This document shows, piece by piece, positions 42,801 through 49,527 of a stretch of DNA of 53,369 nt. The notes beneath the pieces were generated by a model. That model was not told the origin of the DNA. It saw only the letters and a program-made list of their open reading frames with translations, and did not search any database. Source of the stretch: Sinomicrobium sp. (GTDB lineage Bacteria; Bacteroidota; Bacteroidia; Flavobacteriales; Flavobacteriaceae); contig JAJUFH010000022.1 in NCBI GenBank assembly GCA_029266035.1, forward strand, positions 1 to 53,369. The letters are read 5' to 3'. The translations under genes were made by a program, and so were the position numbers. Each line of letters begins with the position of its first letter. Position 1 is the first letter of the stretch.

Positions 42801-43101
42801 TCGATTCCATGGTCACTTCTATATGCGTACGGCCATTGACGGAAACTTCCAGGGAAGTGTATCCGATATAACTAAATACCAGTACGGCATCGGTGCTGCA
42901 TTCTATTTCAAATACTCCGTCAAAATCTGTAACGGTTCCCTGATTTTTATTTAAAACCACAATAGAGGCTCCCGGAAGAGGTATCCCCTCTTCGTCAACG
43001 ACTTTTCCGTTTACCGTGCTTGTTGTTTCCTGAGCTCCTGCTATTCTGAAGAGGAACAAAAAGAAAATAACAAATAGCGGATAATTAATTCTGTTCAACA
43101 T
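39835..43101 (-). CDS. susC: SusC-like TonB-dependent receptor
   Basis: A 1088-residue outer-membrane protein. Signal peptide (FFLFLFRIAGAQE), a carboxypeptidase-D-regulatory-like domain at about 25-110 (STVNGKVVDEEGIPLPGASI), TonB box/linker MDEVVVVGYGVQKKANVTGS, plug with SGLSPGLMVQ and RGVGTLNNAAPLVIVDGF (quoted in part), then a barrel ending in YSLGINVKF with a terminal Phe. It imports the oligosaccharide bound by SusD using TonB energy. Four residues from the SusD start; upstream lies the fimbrillin-like gene, 69 nt away. Confidence 0.95.
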   Translation of the reverse strand: MLNRINYPLFVIFFLFLFRIAGAQETTSTVNGKVVDEEGIPLPGASIVVLNKNQGTVTDFDGVFEIECSTDAVLVFSYIGYTSLEVSVNGRTHIEVTMESSTTAMDEVVVVGYGVQKKANVTGSVTSVDYGDQVLSRPATTTAGILSGLSPGLMVQQSSGRPGEEGVMLRIRGVGTLNNAAPLVIVDGFESTIGNVNPDDIESVSILRDAASSAIYGNRAANGVVLITTKTGNSKPVISYNSVIAINTPQNYLGVVSNYADYMSLINESAENIDVALPFSQSMIDLWREKEKDPHGLADSGYPNYVAYPNTDWMKSFFHRDIYQKHNLSYSGAKDGTSYLLSMTYMNNPGVIENSGVEKYSLRANVSTKVTEWLEIGTKIWGYESHREMNDLNGGSFNFLSRAVPGIYPYYDGKYGWMENPEQNSNSRNNLYFANRSRGKEKNFYTNTTVFANFDLPYNIKFKTSFNYIKRDGGYKYNSQTLNAYSFRTGDWTYFYEDLDRLFLRVNNEEGYRRTFQNTLSWSQLFAQKHDVSVLLGYESMYDNSSYAFAEKNGFLSDQLPELNTVNNMVSSTGSQTDFATRSFFGRLQYGYDNRYLFEANIRYDGSSRFARESRWGVFPSLSAGWRISEEEFMENIAIDDLKLRGSWGKLGNHSIGNYDYQSTYAASSTYSFGGTQVTGIVSSLSNNLLEWETTTMSNLGLELGVLDNRLRLETDLYHKVTDGILFRAPVFASVGVKSPPYQNIAEVTNKGFELNLSWRDKINDFSYGISANFSRNHNQVTKLNGRLNAGWVTDENGFRTYQSNIGDVATVVDNTRRTMEGKLINEYYLLNTYSGDNSYFLSDGSVNPKGGPRDGMIRTESDMEWLRAMIGLGNTFLPNRTIGKNGIWYGDYIYDDVNGDGVYGDENDYMFQNVSMTPKYTYGFQLNMEWKGLSLSMLWAGAGGHSVYWRYAGFNSYSTRGDLTLNKDIAYDHYFYDPENPSDPRTNINSQHGRLTMNYGSEQNGGTNYSTLWLYKADYLKLRNLTLGYKLPNKWLEKIHLQDLYIFVSGENLLTFTDYPGMDPEFTDTMNYYANPKQYSLGINVKF

Positions 43102-43170
43102 ACCTTAATTTATTAGTTTGAGTTATGGCTACAATCAATACTGTTTAAACACGCTCTTAAAACAATCATA

Positions 43171-44736
43171 TCAATCGATTGAGAATGTAACACTGCTTAC
43201 ATCGGAACCTGCCAAATACAGATAGAACGGCGCTCCGTATGATGATCCACTTGTCCAGGGTGTGGTACGTTCAGCCACAGTAGTGTCGGTATCAGCCTGA
43301 ATAGAACCGTCGGCACAGCTTATCCTGATCTTAATATTTCCGCTTTCTACAGCTTCGGAAAACACCATAGTGTGTTCGATAATCTTTCCGCCACGTACCA
43401 ATGAGAAGGTGGCCTCACGTGTATATGCCGGATCATAACAGGTAATCTCGGTCTTGTTGGACTTCCATTCCTCTCCGTCGAGATACTCTATGTTCCAAAA
43501 TACAGGTCCCTGTCTGGTGTACATCGGAAACTTAACAGTTACAGCTGTCCCTGCCTCAAACTTTTTGACGGGGAGTACGAATTCCAAATAATCGCCAGTC
43601 CAAATCCCTTTTATCCCCGGACTGCTTATTTCTCCGCTATTAACCGTTTCAAGGAATTGTATCGGACTGGGAGCAGGGTCGCTCTGCTTATGCCACTGTG
43701 CATAGGCCTGGGTTTGCTCAGGATTGGTCCATATCCCTTCAGTTTCCCATCTGGGTTGATTTGTCTTAGTAAAGTTGGCGACATCGTTAGTTTTTCCAAG
43801 AGGGAAAACAACGGGGAAGGTCACAGGGATAATTCCGTCATTATCCTTGCTCAAATATTGGGTCATCACCTCCCCTGCGGCCAGTACAGTCCCTTCGTCT
43901 TCCTCTGCACTGAGTATATTGACCGTCGTTTCATTGCCCGACATGTCAGTGAGCACGACATCCATTCCTCCCGAGGGGACCGTAAACGGAGCTACCGACA
44001 GCTTAACTTTTGTAAACGACTCTACAAGTTTAATCCCCGTTTCTCCAAAGTCTACCTGAACCATATCCCCTTGTTTCTCCGCATCGCTTGTAAATTCGCC
44101 TGTCTCAAGATTGTAGGTACCGCCATCTACCAATACTCCTTCAAAATTTTCGGAAACGGCGGGCTTCAGGCTTAACTTTCGCACTGTAGTATTTTCTTCA
44201 CCGTCAAGAATATCGTTGGGGAGATAAAGTTCTACCGTACTGAATATGCCTTTAAAATCCAATCCAACGGTTGGTACAACTGTAGTAAGTTGCTTATTAG
44301 CTACATAAAAACCAAACTCTTCCGGACTTGTGGTATAAAGCTGGGTAGCTGGCAACTGCGCCGGTATTGCCGATATATCTTCCACTGTATCCGAATAAGG
44401 AAAATAAGCGTAAAACTTAAAATTATGGTCTCCTGCAATCGCTTCGATCCGGTCATTCTCCGAAGCTTCACCAAAATAAGTTTCTTCGCCTTCTACTTCA
44501 GCTGTATATCTCGCATTGGTATTAGCACTCATCCCGACATTTTGCGTATCACCCCTTGTACAGCTGCTAAAAATGCCGATTTCATCGCCGGTTGCCCATG
44601 ATTTACCTGTCAATGCTCCTTCAAATTTCACGTTGAGCACATCGAAATCCAAGCTACCGTTATTGTCCGACGACTCTGTACAACCCATCATAAAAATGAT
44701 TAGCATACACATTGTTGAATTAATTATTTTCTTCAT
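43171..44736 (-). CDS. Fimbrillin-like surface lipoprotein (possible glycan-binding protein)
   Basis: A 521-residue lipoprotein (MKKIINSTMCMLIIFMMGC). The N-terminal 300 residues have Mfa/FimA fimbrillin-like features: WATGDEIGIFSSCT, FKFYAYFPYSD, and LDFKGIFSTVELYLPND. The C-terminal ~200 residues form a different beta domain with Trp/Tyr-rich stretches (IKGIWTGDYLEFVLP, WNIEYLDGEEWKSN). In PULs the place next to SusC/D normally holds a surface glycan-binding protein (SusE/F-like), and this may play that part. It lies upstream of SusC rather than downstream of SusD, which is unusual. Confidence 0.7.
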   Translation of the reverse strand: MKKIINSTMCMLIIFMMGCTESSDNNGSLDFDVLNVKFEGALTGKSWATGDEIGIFSSCTRGDTQNVGMSANTNARYTAEVEGEETYFGEASENDRIEAIAGDHNFKFYAYFPYSDTVEDISAIPAQLPATQLYTTSPEEFGFYVANKQLTTVVPTVGLDFKGIFSTVELYLPNDILDGEENTTVRKLSLKPAVSENFEGVLVDGGTYNLETGEFTSDAEKQGDMVQVDFGETGIKLVESFTKVKLSVAPFTVPSGGMDVVLTDMSGNETTVNILSAEEDEGTVLAAGEVMTQYLSKDNDGIIPVTFPVVFPLGKTNDVANFTKTNQPRWETEGIWTNPEQTQAYAQWHKQSDPAPSPIQFLETVNSGEISSPGIKGIWTGDYLEFVLPVKKFEAGTAVTVKFPMYTRQGPVFWNIEYLDGEEWKSNKTEITCYDPAYTREATFSLVRGGKIIEHTMVFSEAVESGNIKIRISCADGSIQADTDTTVAERTTPWTSGSSYGAPFYLYLAGSDVSSVTFSID

Positions 44737-44772
44737 ACCTAAAGATTTAGTGTTGGTTGATATTTATATGTT

Positions 44773-45417
44773 TCAGGATATACAGGAAACAAATGTCTTC
44801 AATCGCTTTTCCAAAGCTTTCCAATCTTTTTTATCGATGATTTCTTTACTAAAAATTCCTCCAGATACCCCAACACCGCTTGCACCAGAATTAAGGTAAT
44901 CACGAACATTGGCAGCGTTGATACCTCCGGTAGGCAATAGTTTGATATTGTCGAATGGCGCTATAATATTACTGAAGTACTTAGCTCCTAAATTATCAGC
45001 CGGAAACACCTTGACCATAAAGGCTCCCAGCTTCCACGCTCTATAAATTTCCGTAGGAGTAAAAGCTCCACAAAAAACTGGCACTCCTATCTTTACACAT
45101 TCCCTAACCACCTCTTCGTCGAGGTTGGGAGTCACTATAAATGAAGCGCCATAGCTCAAAGCCTTCTCCAGATCTTCCCTACAACAAACGGTTCCCACCC
45201 CTATATTCAGCTTATCACCAAAATGATTGGTGGCATAATTGACCGATCTCTCCACATCCTCGGTATTTAGGGTAACCTCTATTGTTCTTAATCCTTCAGC
45301 AAGGCAAAGCGGCAAAATATGAGCGATATCGTCTACTGCTACCCCTCGTAGGATACCAATTACAGGAAGCTCTTCAAAAAAACTCCAATTAAAATCGGCC
45401 TTTGTCTTCTTTTCCAT
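44773..45417 (-). CDS. dgoA: KDPG/KDPGal aldolase
   Basis: Splits 2-keto-3-deoxy-6-phosphogluconate or -galactonate into pyruvate and glyceraldehyde 3-phosphate. Start ATG 45417 (MEKKTKADFNW). 214 residues with the class I fold: PVIGILRGV, IEVTLNTE, GVGTVC, FIVTPNLDEEVV, and FMVKVFPADNLG, which holds the Schiff-base Lys near 134; GGINAANVRDYLNSGA at the end. The DgoK kinase next to gntR makes its likely substrate. 14 nt downstream of the dehydratase gene. Confidence 0.92.
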   Translation of the reverse strand: MEKKTKADFNWSFFEELPVIGILRGVAVDDIAHILPLCLAEGLRTIEVTLNTEDVERSVNYATNHFGDKLNIGVGTVCCREDLEKALSYGASFIVTPNLDEEVVRECVKIGVPVFCGAFTPTEIYRAWKLGAFMVKVFPADNLGAKYFSNIIAPFDNIKLLPTGGINAANVRDYLNSGASGVGVSGGIFSKEIIDKKDWKALEKRLKTFVSCIS

Positions 45418-45430
45418 AGAACAAATTATC

Positions 45431-46597
45431 CTATTTACTAAAATAATCCCCTGCATCGGCAGGTCTGATTTCCGTTAGTTTTCCGTTGTAATGCCTTAAG
45501 TCGTGAGGCTGATAAGGGTATTTGGAAAAATTCTCTATTTTGAGATCGATCCCTAATCCGGGAGCATCACTGATATACATAAAACCATCCGAAAACTTAA
45601 CGTCTTCTGTTGTCAGCTCCCTTCGATAAGGGATATCTACACTCATGGTTTCTAAGAGATAAAAATTGGGCGTACAAGCAGCCAATTGTAAGGTAGCCGC
45701 ATTAGCGATTGGACCGATAGGATTGTGCGGACATATGGGGATGTGGTAACTCTCTGCCATAGCCGCAATTTTTCGTATTTCGGAGATCCCTCCAGAATGG
45801 CTTACGTCGGGTTGTATAAAATCGGCACACCCCATATTTAAAAAACTGCGGTACTCCATTCTTCCATACGACCTTTCTCCTGCAGCAATAGACACCTTAC
45901 TTCTTTTCTTCAGCTCAGCGAGACCTTCTAGGTTTTCAGGAGGTAAAGGTTCTTCAAACCAAAGTACTCCGAAGTCTTCCATGGCCTGGGAAAGTTTTAC
46001 GGCAGTGGGTAAATTAAACCTACCATGCCCCTCTATCAGTATTTCAATTTCACTTCCAACGGCATCTACTACAGCCGCAATACAGGCTATAGCCTCATTG
46101 AACTGCTTTTTTGTAAGTGTCAGATACGCAGAACCGAAAGGATCCCATTTTAAACCTTTAAAACCCTTTTTCACTACTTCTTTTGCCTTAGAAGCAAATT
46201 CGTCTGGGGTCTTGGCCGGAGCAAACCAACCGTTGGCATAACAGGGAACCTTATCTCTTACCTTTCCACCAAATAGTTGATAAACCGGCACCCCTAACTC
46301 CTTGCCTTTTATATCCCATAAAGCCATTTCCACACCTGCCATTGCACTCATTAAAACTGGTCCCCCACGCCAGTATGAATTTCGCAATGTATCGTGAAAA
46401 AAAGCTTCGATATTGTGGGGGTCCTTCCCGACCAAATGCCTGTTTAACTCCTGAACAGCAGCTTCCACCGTAAGTTCTTGATGCTCCAAAGTGGCCTCAC
46501 CCACACCGTATATACCAGAATCGGTCAACACTTTTACAAAGACCCAATTGGTCCGATAAACATCGCAAATGTAGGTTTCAATTTTTGTTACTTTCAT
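45431..46597 (-). CDS. Enolase-superfamily sugar-acid dehydratase (galactonate dehydratase-like)
   Basis: 388 residues of the mandelate racemase/muconate lactonizing type. Metal ligands are E189 (IEGHGRF), E215 (WFEEPLPP) and E241 (AAGERSYG). His bases are H191 and H291 (CPHNPIGPIAN), the pair used by GalD-type acid-sugar dehydratases. KWDPFG near residue 150 is shared with gluconate/galactonate dehydratase-like members. It would remove water from a galactonate-type acid to give KDGal. A cycloisomerase acting on 3,6-anhydrogalactonate, as in agar breakdown, is an alternative that also leads to KDGal. Downstream of the SDR gene, upstream of the aldolase. Confidence 0.85.
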   Translation of the reverse strand: MKVTKIETYICDVYRTNWVFVKVLTDSGIYGVGEATLEHQELTVEAAVQELNRHLVGKDPHNIEAFFHDTLRNSYWRGGPVLMSAMAGVEMALWDIKGKELGVPVYQLFGGKVRDKVPCYANGWFAPAKTPDEFASKAKEVVKKGFKGLKWDPFGSAYLTLTKKQFNEAIACIAAVVDAVGSEIEILIEGHGRFNLPTAVKLSQAMEDFGVLWFEEPLPPENLEGLAELKKRSKVSIAAGERSYGRMEYRSFLNMGCADFIQPDVSHSGGISEIRKIAAMAESYHIPICPHNPIGPIANAATLQLAACTPNFYLLETMSVDIPYRRELTTEDVKFSDGFMYISDAPGLGIDLKIENFSKYPYQPHDLRHYNGKLTEIRPADAGDYFSK

Positions 46598-46604
46598 AAG
46601 ATAT

Positions 46605-46622
46605 GATATATTATATATAATT
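46605..46622. promoter_or_regulatory. AT-rich operator candidate upstream of the dehydratase
   Basis: GATATATTATATATAATTTT lies 8 nt upstream of the start, in the gap to the SDR gene. Related to A/T sites at 27928 and 48665. Low specificity. Confidence 0.3.
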
Positions 46623-46645
46623 TTTAATTTGATAAAAAAAGACTT

Positions 46646-47395
46646 TTATCTAAAGTAAAGCCCTCCGTTGATATCCAGTGTTATCCCCGTGATATACCTT
46701 CCTCCCTCACCACATAAAAAGGCTACAGAAAGCCCTACATCTCTGGTATTTCCCAAACCTAAAGGAATGGATGCTCCAAGTTTTTTCATCCCCTCCTCTC
46801 CGTGTGTCGTTCTCGAAAGTTCTGTCTCTATAACACCGGGTGCAATAGCATTTACTCGGATACCAAAGGTAGCACCTGTTCTGGCTAGAGCTTTGGTAAC
46901 TCCAAATATCCCGCTTTTGGATGCTGAATAGTGTACGTGGCCTTTTAGAGCACCTTGATGACCGACAACAGAACTCACATTGACAATACTACCTCCTTTT
47001 TTCTTCATGATTTCCATGGCGTATTTAGAGCACAAAAAACAACTGGTAATATTTGTTTTCATAATAAATTCCCAGTCAGATAGTGAGGTGGCAAATATAT
47101 CCTGTGACTTATCCGTTCCCGCATTGTTGACCAAAATATCCAATCTACCGTATTCGCTGTAGATACTTTCAAACATCGACTTCACTTCTTCTTCTGAGGT
47201 CACATCCGCCTTTATAAAAATGCATTTTCTACCCAGCACCCTAATAGTTTCGACCACTTCCTTTACCGCATCATCGAGTTTCAGATCGTTGATAAAAATA
47301 TCAGCTCCTTTCTCAGCAAGCACCAGAGCTATGCCCTTTCCGAGTCCCCTTCCCGATCCTGTTACCAGCGCAACCTTGCCTTTTAAATCTTCCAT
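46646..47395 (-). CDS. SDR oxidoreductase (sugar 1-dehydrogenase-like)
   Basis: 249-residue classical SDR: TGSGRGLGKGIAL (NAD site) near residue 12, NNAG near 89, SSVVGHQ with catalytic Ser near 142, YSASKSG with Tyr/Lys near 156, and GGLYFR at the C-terminus. Similar in length and motifs to FabG, gluconate 5-dehydrogenase and galactose/fucose 1-dehydrogenases. In this operon it is the only dehydrogenase that could make a lactone for the SMP-30 enzyme, so galactose-type 1-dehydrogenase is the favoured reading; KduD-like action on a keto-deoxy sugar is the alternative. 48 nt downstream is the dehydratase start. Confidence 0.88.
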   Translation of the reverse strand: MEDLKGKVALVTGSGRGLGKGIALVLAEKGADIFINDLKLDDAVKEVVETIRVLGRKCIFIKADVTSEEEVKSMFESIYSEYGRLDILVNNAGTDKSQDIFATSLSDWEFIMKTNITSCFLCSKYAMEIMKKKGGSIVNVSSVVGHQGALKGHVHYSASKSGIFGVTKALARTGATFGIRVNAIAPGVIETELSRTTHGEEGMKKLGASIPLGLGNTRDVGLSVAFLCGEGGRYITGITLDINGGLYFR

Positions 47396-47426
47396 ACCAC
47401 AAAATGTTTATACGTATTCATTTCTG

Positions 47427-48644
47427 TTATTCTACAATTTTGTCTTTGTGAAAAGAGGAAACACAAGCCCATAAGATCAATAGTCCTCCTACGATGTAAA
47501 AGACAGCGAGTAATGCCAAACCTGACGTCAAGCCCACCAATGGCTTCATCATCCCCAAAATAGTAGGTGCAAACGAACCAATGATATAAGCAAACATAAT
47601 CATAGATGCGGCTACCGAAGCTCTGTTTTCCTCTTTCGTCACCGAAAACAAGGAGGCGTATATATTAGAGTCGTACATCCCTCTAAACAAGCCAAACAGA
47701 CCTAGACCAATATATACCCAAAATAGCGATTCCCCCATTGCCATCATAATGATAAAAGGTGCCCCAAGCAAAAGGGAAAAGGCCTGCAATCGCAATCTCA
47801 TCACTCGATTTTTGGCGGCTAAGCGATCTGATAGCTCACCGGCAACCATCACACCTACAAAAGCAAAAATATGGTGATAGAACATAGACGAAAAACCTGC
47901 TTCGGTTACAGACAGCGAAAATTTTTCGTGTAAAAAAGTAGGCGTCCAAGTCAGATATCCCACATTGACAAAGACCATACAGGAAAAAGCCCCTGTCAAC
48001 AATACAGCAGTCTTCTTTTGCAGTAACAACCTGACTCCACTAATCAGGGAAACACTCGCCTCTCGTTTTTCCCTGCGCTTGCCGTCCTCCAACCTAAAAT
48101 ACATTAAAAGGAAAAGGAGAACACCTATTCCTCCAAAAATAAAAAAAGCAGTCCTCCAACCGTAATTCTCTGAAATATAAGCTCCTAAAAATCCACTCCC
48201 AATAATCCCCGCGTAAAGTGCTGTCTGGTGAATGGCCATGGCCAGACCGATTTTTGAATTAAACTTCTCCCCAATCAAGGCATTGGCTGCCGGAGCATAA
48301 AAAGCCTCGCTCCCTCCAACGATAGATCGAAGGATAATTAAGGTGATTATCCCACCTGAAAAACCCGTTAAAAGTGTGGAAAGACTCCATATTAAAACAC
48401 TGAAAATGATAACTCCCTTTTTGCTGAACTTATCTCCCACATAGCCGGCCACAGGCACCATAACCCCAATAGCTAATATGAAAACAGACGAGATTAACCC
48501 TAGCTGGGTATCTGATAGTTCTAGGTCCAATTTGATGATTGGCAAAGCCACATTAAATATCTGCCTGTCCGCCTGATTAAAGAAAAACGCAAGCCAAAGA
48601 AGTGAAATTACCTCCCAGTTAAATTTTTTGTGATTTTTTTTCAT
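47427..48644 (-). CDS. MFS transporter (ACS family, sugar-acid type)
   Basis: 405 residues from ATG 48644, twelve membrane segments. Motif A-like GYVGDKFSKKG follows segment 2, and FNQADRQIFNVALP near the start matches ACS-type transporters (hexuronate, galactonate, tartrate). First gene of the long operon, head-to-head with the tRNA region. It would take a monosaccharide acid or a released sugar across the inner membrane. The substrate cannot be read from the sequence. Confidence 0.85.
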   Translation of the reverse strand: MKKNHKKFNWEVISLLWLAFFFNQADRQIFNVALPIIKLDLELSDTQLGLISSVFILAIGVMVPVAGYVGDKFSKKGVIIFSVLIWSLSTLLTGFSGGIITLIILRSIVGGSEAFYAPAANALIGEKFNSKIGLAMAIHQTALYAGIIGSGFLGAYISENYGWRTAFFIFGGIGVLLFLLMYFRLEDGKRREKREASVSLISGVRLLLQKKTAVLLTGAFSCMVFVNVGYLTWTPTFLHEKFSLSVTEAGFSSMFYHHIFAFVGVMVAGELSDRLAAKNRVMRLRLQAFSLLLGAPFIIMMAMGESLFWVYIGLGLFGLFRGMYDSNIYASLFSVTKEENRASVAASMIMFAYIIGSFAPTILGMMKPLVGLTSGLALLAVFYIVGGLLILWACVSSFHKDKIVE

Positions 48645-48664
48645 TATCAATAATTAGTGTTCCA

Positions 48665-48695
48665 AATATAGTATATTATATATTATATACAATAT
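48665..48695. promoter_or_regulatory. AT-rich repeat upstream of the PUL operon
   Basis: The stretch ATATAGTATATTATATATTA continuing TATACAATATT lies 20 nt upstream of the first operon gene. It shares TATACAATAT with the site at 27929 and TATATTATATAT with 46605. A GntR operator is possible, coincidence too. Confidence 0.4.
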
Positions 48696-49280
48696 TATTT
48701 TTTGATTTTTCACAAAAGTTGTTTCACACAGCATCAATTTTAGAAAACAATATAATCCAAAAAAATGCAGACATTATTACAACTTCCCAAATAGATCTGT
48801 TTTACACACCCAAAATTATTTTCATCCCAAATCCCCTTATATCACAAAAGAGGGAGTAAGAAAAGTTTTGGTAGTGTTTTATACTAAAGACTGATGTAGT
48901 TGTTGTGCAAATGTTATGGAGGTGGTTAGTACAGACAAAAAAAAATGCTCAAGTGTTACTTGACTCGCTATGTGTAAACTTCCGATATGTTTTGAAAGTC
49001 GGGGCAACCCTTGCGGTTGCCCTCCCCTGGTTTGAAATGTTATTCATCGCTTTGAATCATTGTTCATTATTCTGAATCATTGTTCATTATTCTGAATCGT
49101 TGTTCATTATTCTGAATCGTTGTTCATTATTCTGAATCGTTGTTCATTATTTTGGACGTCCGCAAGGGACGTCACTACGGGGAATCCGTTGTACGGATTC
49201 CCTTTTGCATGATCCGTTTTTCTTCATTCGCGATTCACGAAAGGATTTGCTGCGCACATCCTGCAAAGCTCCGCTTTGAA
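48696..49280. other. Non-coding, hairpin-rich stretch
   Basis: No gene. It holds hairpins at 49002-49022 (GGGCAACC/GGTTGCCC), 49155-49173 (GACGTCC/GGACGTC), 49180-49202 (GGGAATCCG/CGGATTCCC) and 49264-49278 (CAAAGC/GCTTTG), the tandem repeat at 49051-49150, and at 48929-48965 a decayed copy of the tRNA-terminator hairpin (AGTACAGACAAAAAAAAATG... CAAGTGTTACTTG). Confidence 0.7.
49051..49150 (+). repeat. 20-bp tandem repeat, five copies
   Basis: Unit TCTGAATCGTTGTTCATTAT in five head-to-tail copies (first copy TTTGAATCAT..., last two identical). It has no stem and is too short-unit and regular for CRISPR; likely a minisatellite that grew by slippage. Confidence 0.9.
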
Positions 49281-49339
49281 AATAGTACAGACAAAAAAAA
49301 CGCTCAAGTAAACTTGGCGTTTTTTTTGTCTGTACTATT
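49281..49339 (-). terminator. Terminator/long hairpin downstream of tRNA-Arg
   Basis: Perfect 23-bp arms at 49281-49303 and 49317-49339 with a 13-nt loop that itself has a CAAG/CTTG stem. On the minus strand it starts 7 nt after the tRNA and ends in A8/T8 runs, typical of a rho-independent terminator. Confidence 0.8.
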
Positions 49340-49345
49340 TATTCG

Positions 49346-49419
49346 TGACCTCGCCAGGATTCAAACCTGGAACCTCTTGAGCCGTAATCAAGTGCTCTAT
49401 TCAGTTAAGCTACGAGGCC
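49346..49419 (-). tRNA. tRNA-Arg (anticodon ACG)
   Basis: 74 nt on the minus strand. Acceptor GGCCTCG pairs with CGAGGTC (one G-U) and A73; the anticodon arm CTTGA-TTACGGC-TCAAG has anticodon ACG; the T arm CCAGG-TTTGAAT-CCTGG is perfect. CCA is not encoded, as usual in Bacteroidota. ACG (read as ICG) decodes CGU/CGC/CGA Arg codons. tRNA genes are common island attachment sites, but no duplicated 3' end was found nearby. Confidence 0.95.
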
Positions 49420-49527
49420 TTTTTGAGGGTGCAAATATATGTATATTTCTATCCCAAACAAAGAAATTAAAAAGAAAAAAAGAAGTTTATCACAGAGAAA
49501 TGATATCTCTTTTCTACTGCACCGTGA

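Noticed and set aside
39835-44736. Ordinary SusC/SusD/SusE order
   Set aside because: The third surface lipoprotein is on the opposite side of SusC and is fimbrillin-like, so it was not called SusE.
49051-49150. CRISPR array
   Set aside because: Units are 20 bp and contiguous without spacers, and there are no cas genes; a minisatellite explains it.
49346-49419. tRNA-Arg as the attachment site of the PUL or the mobile module
   Set aside because: No direct repeat of the tRNA 3' end was found and no integrase is near.
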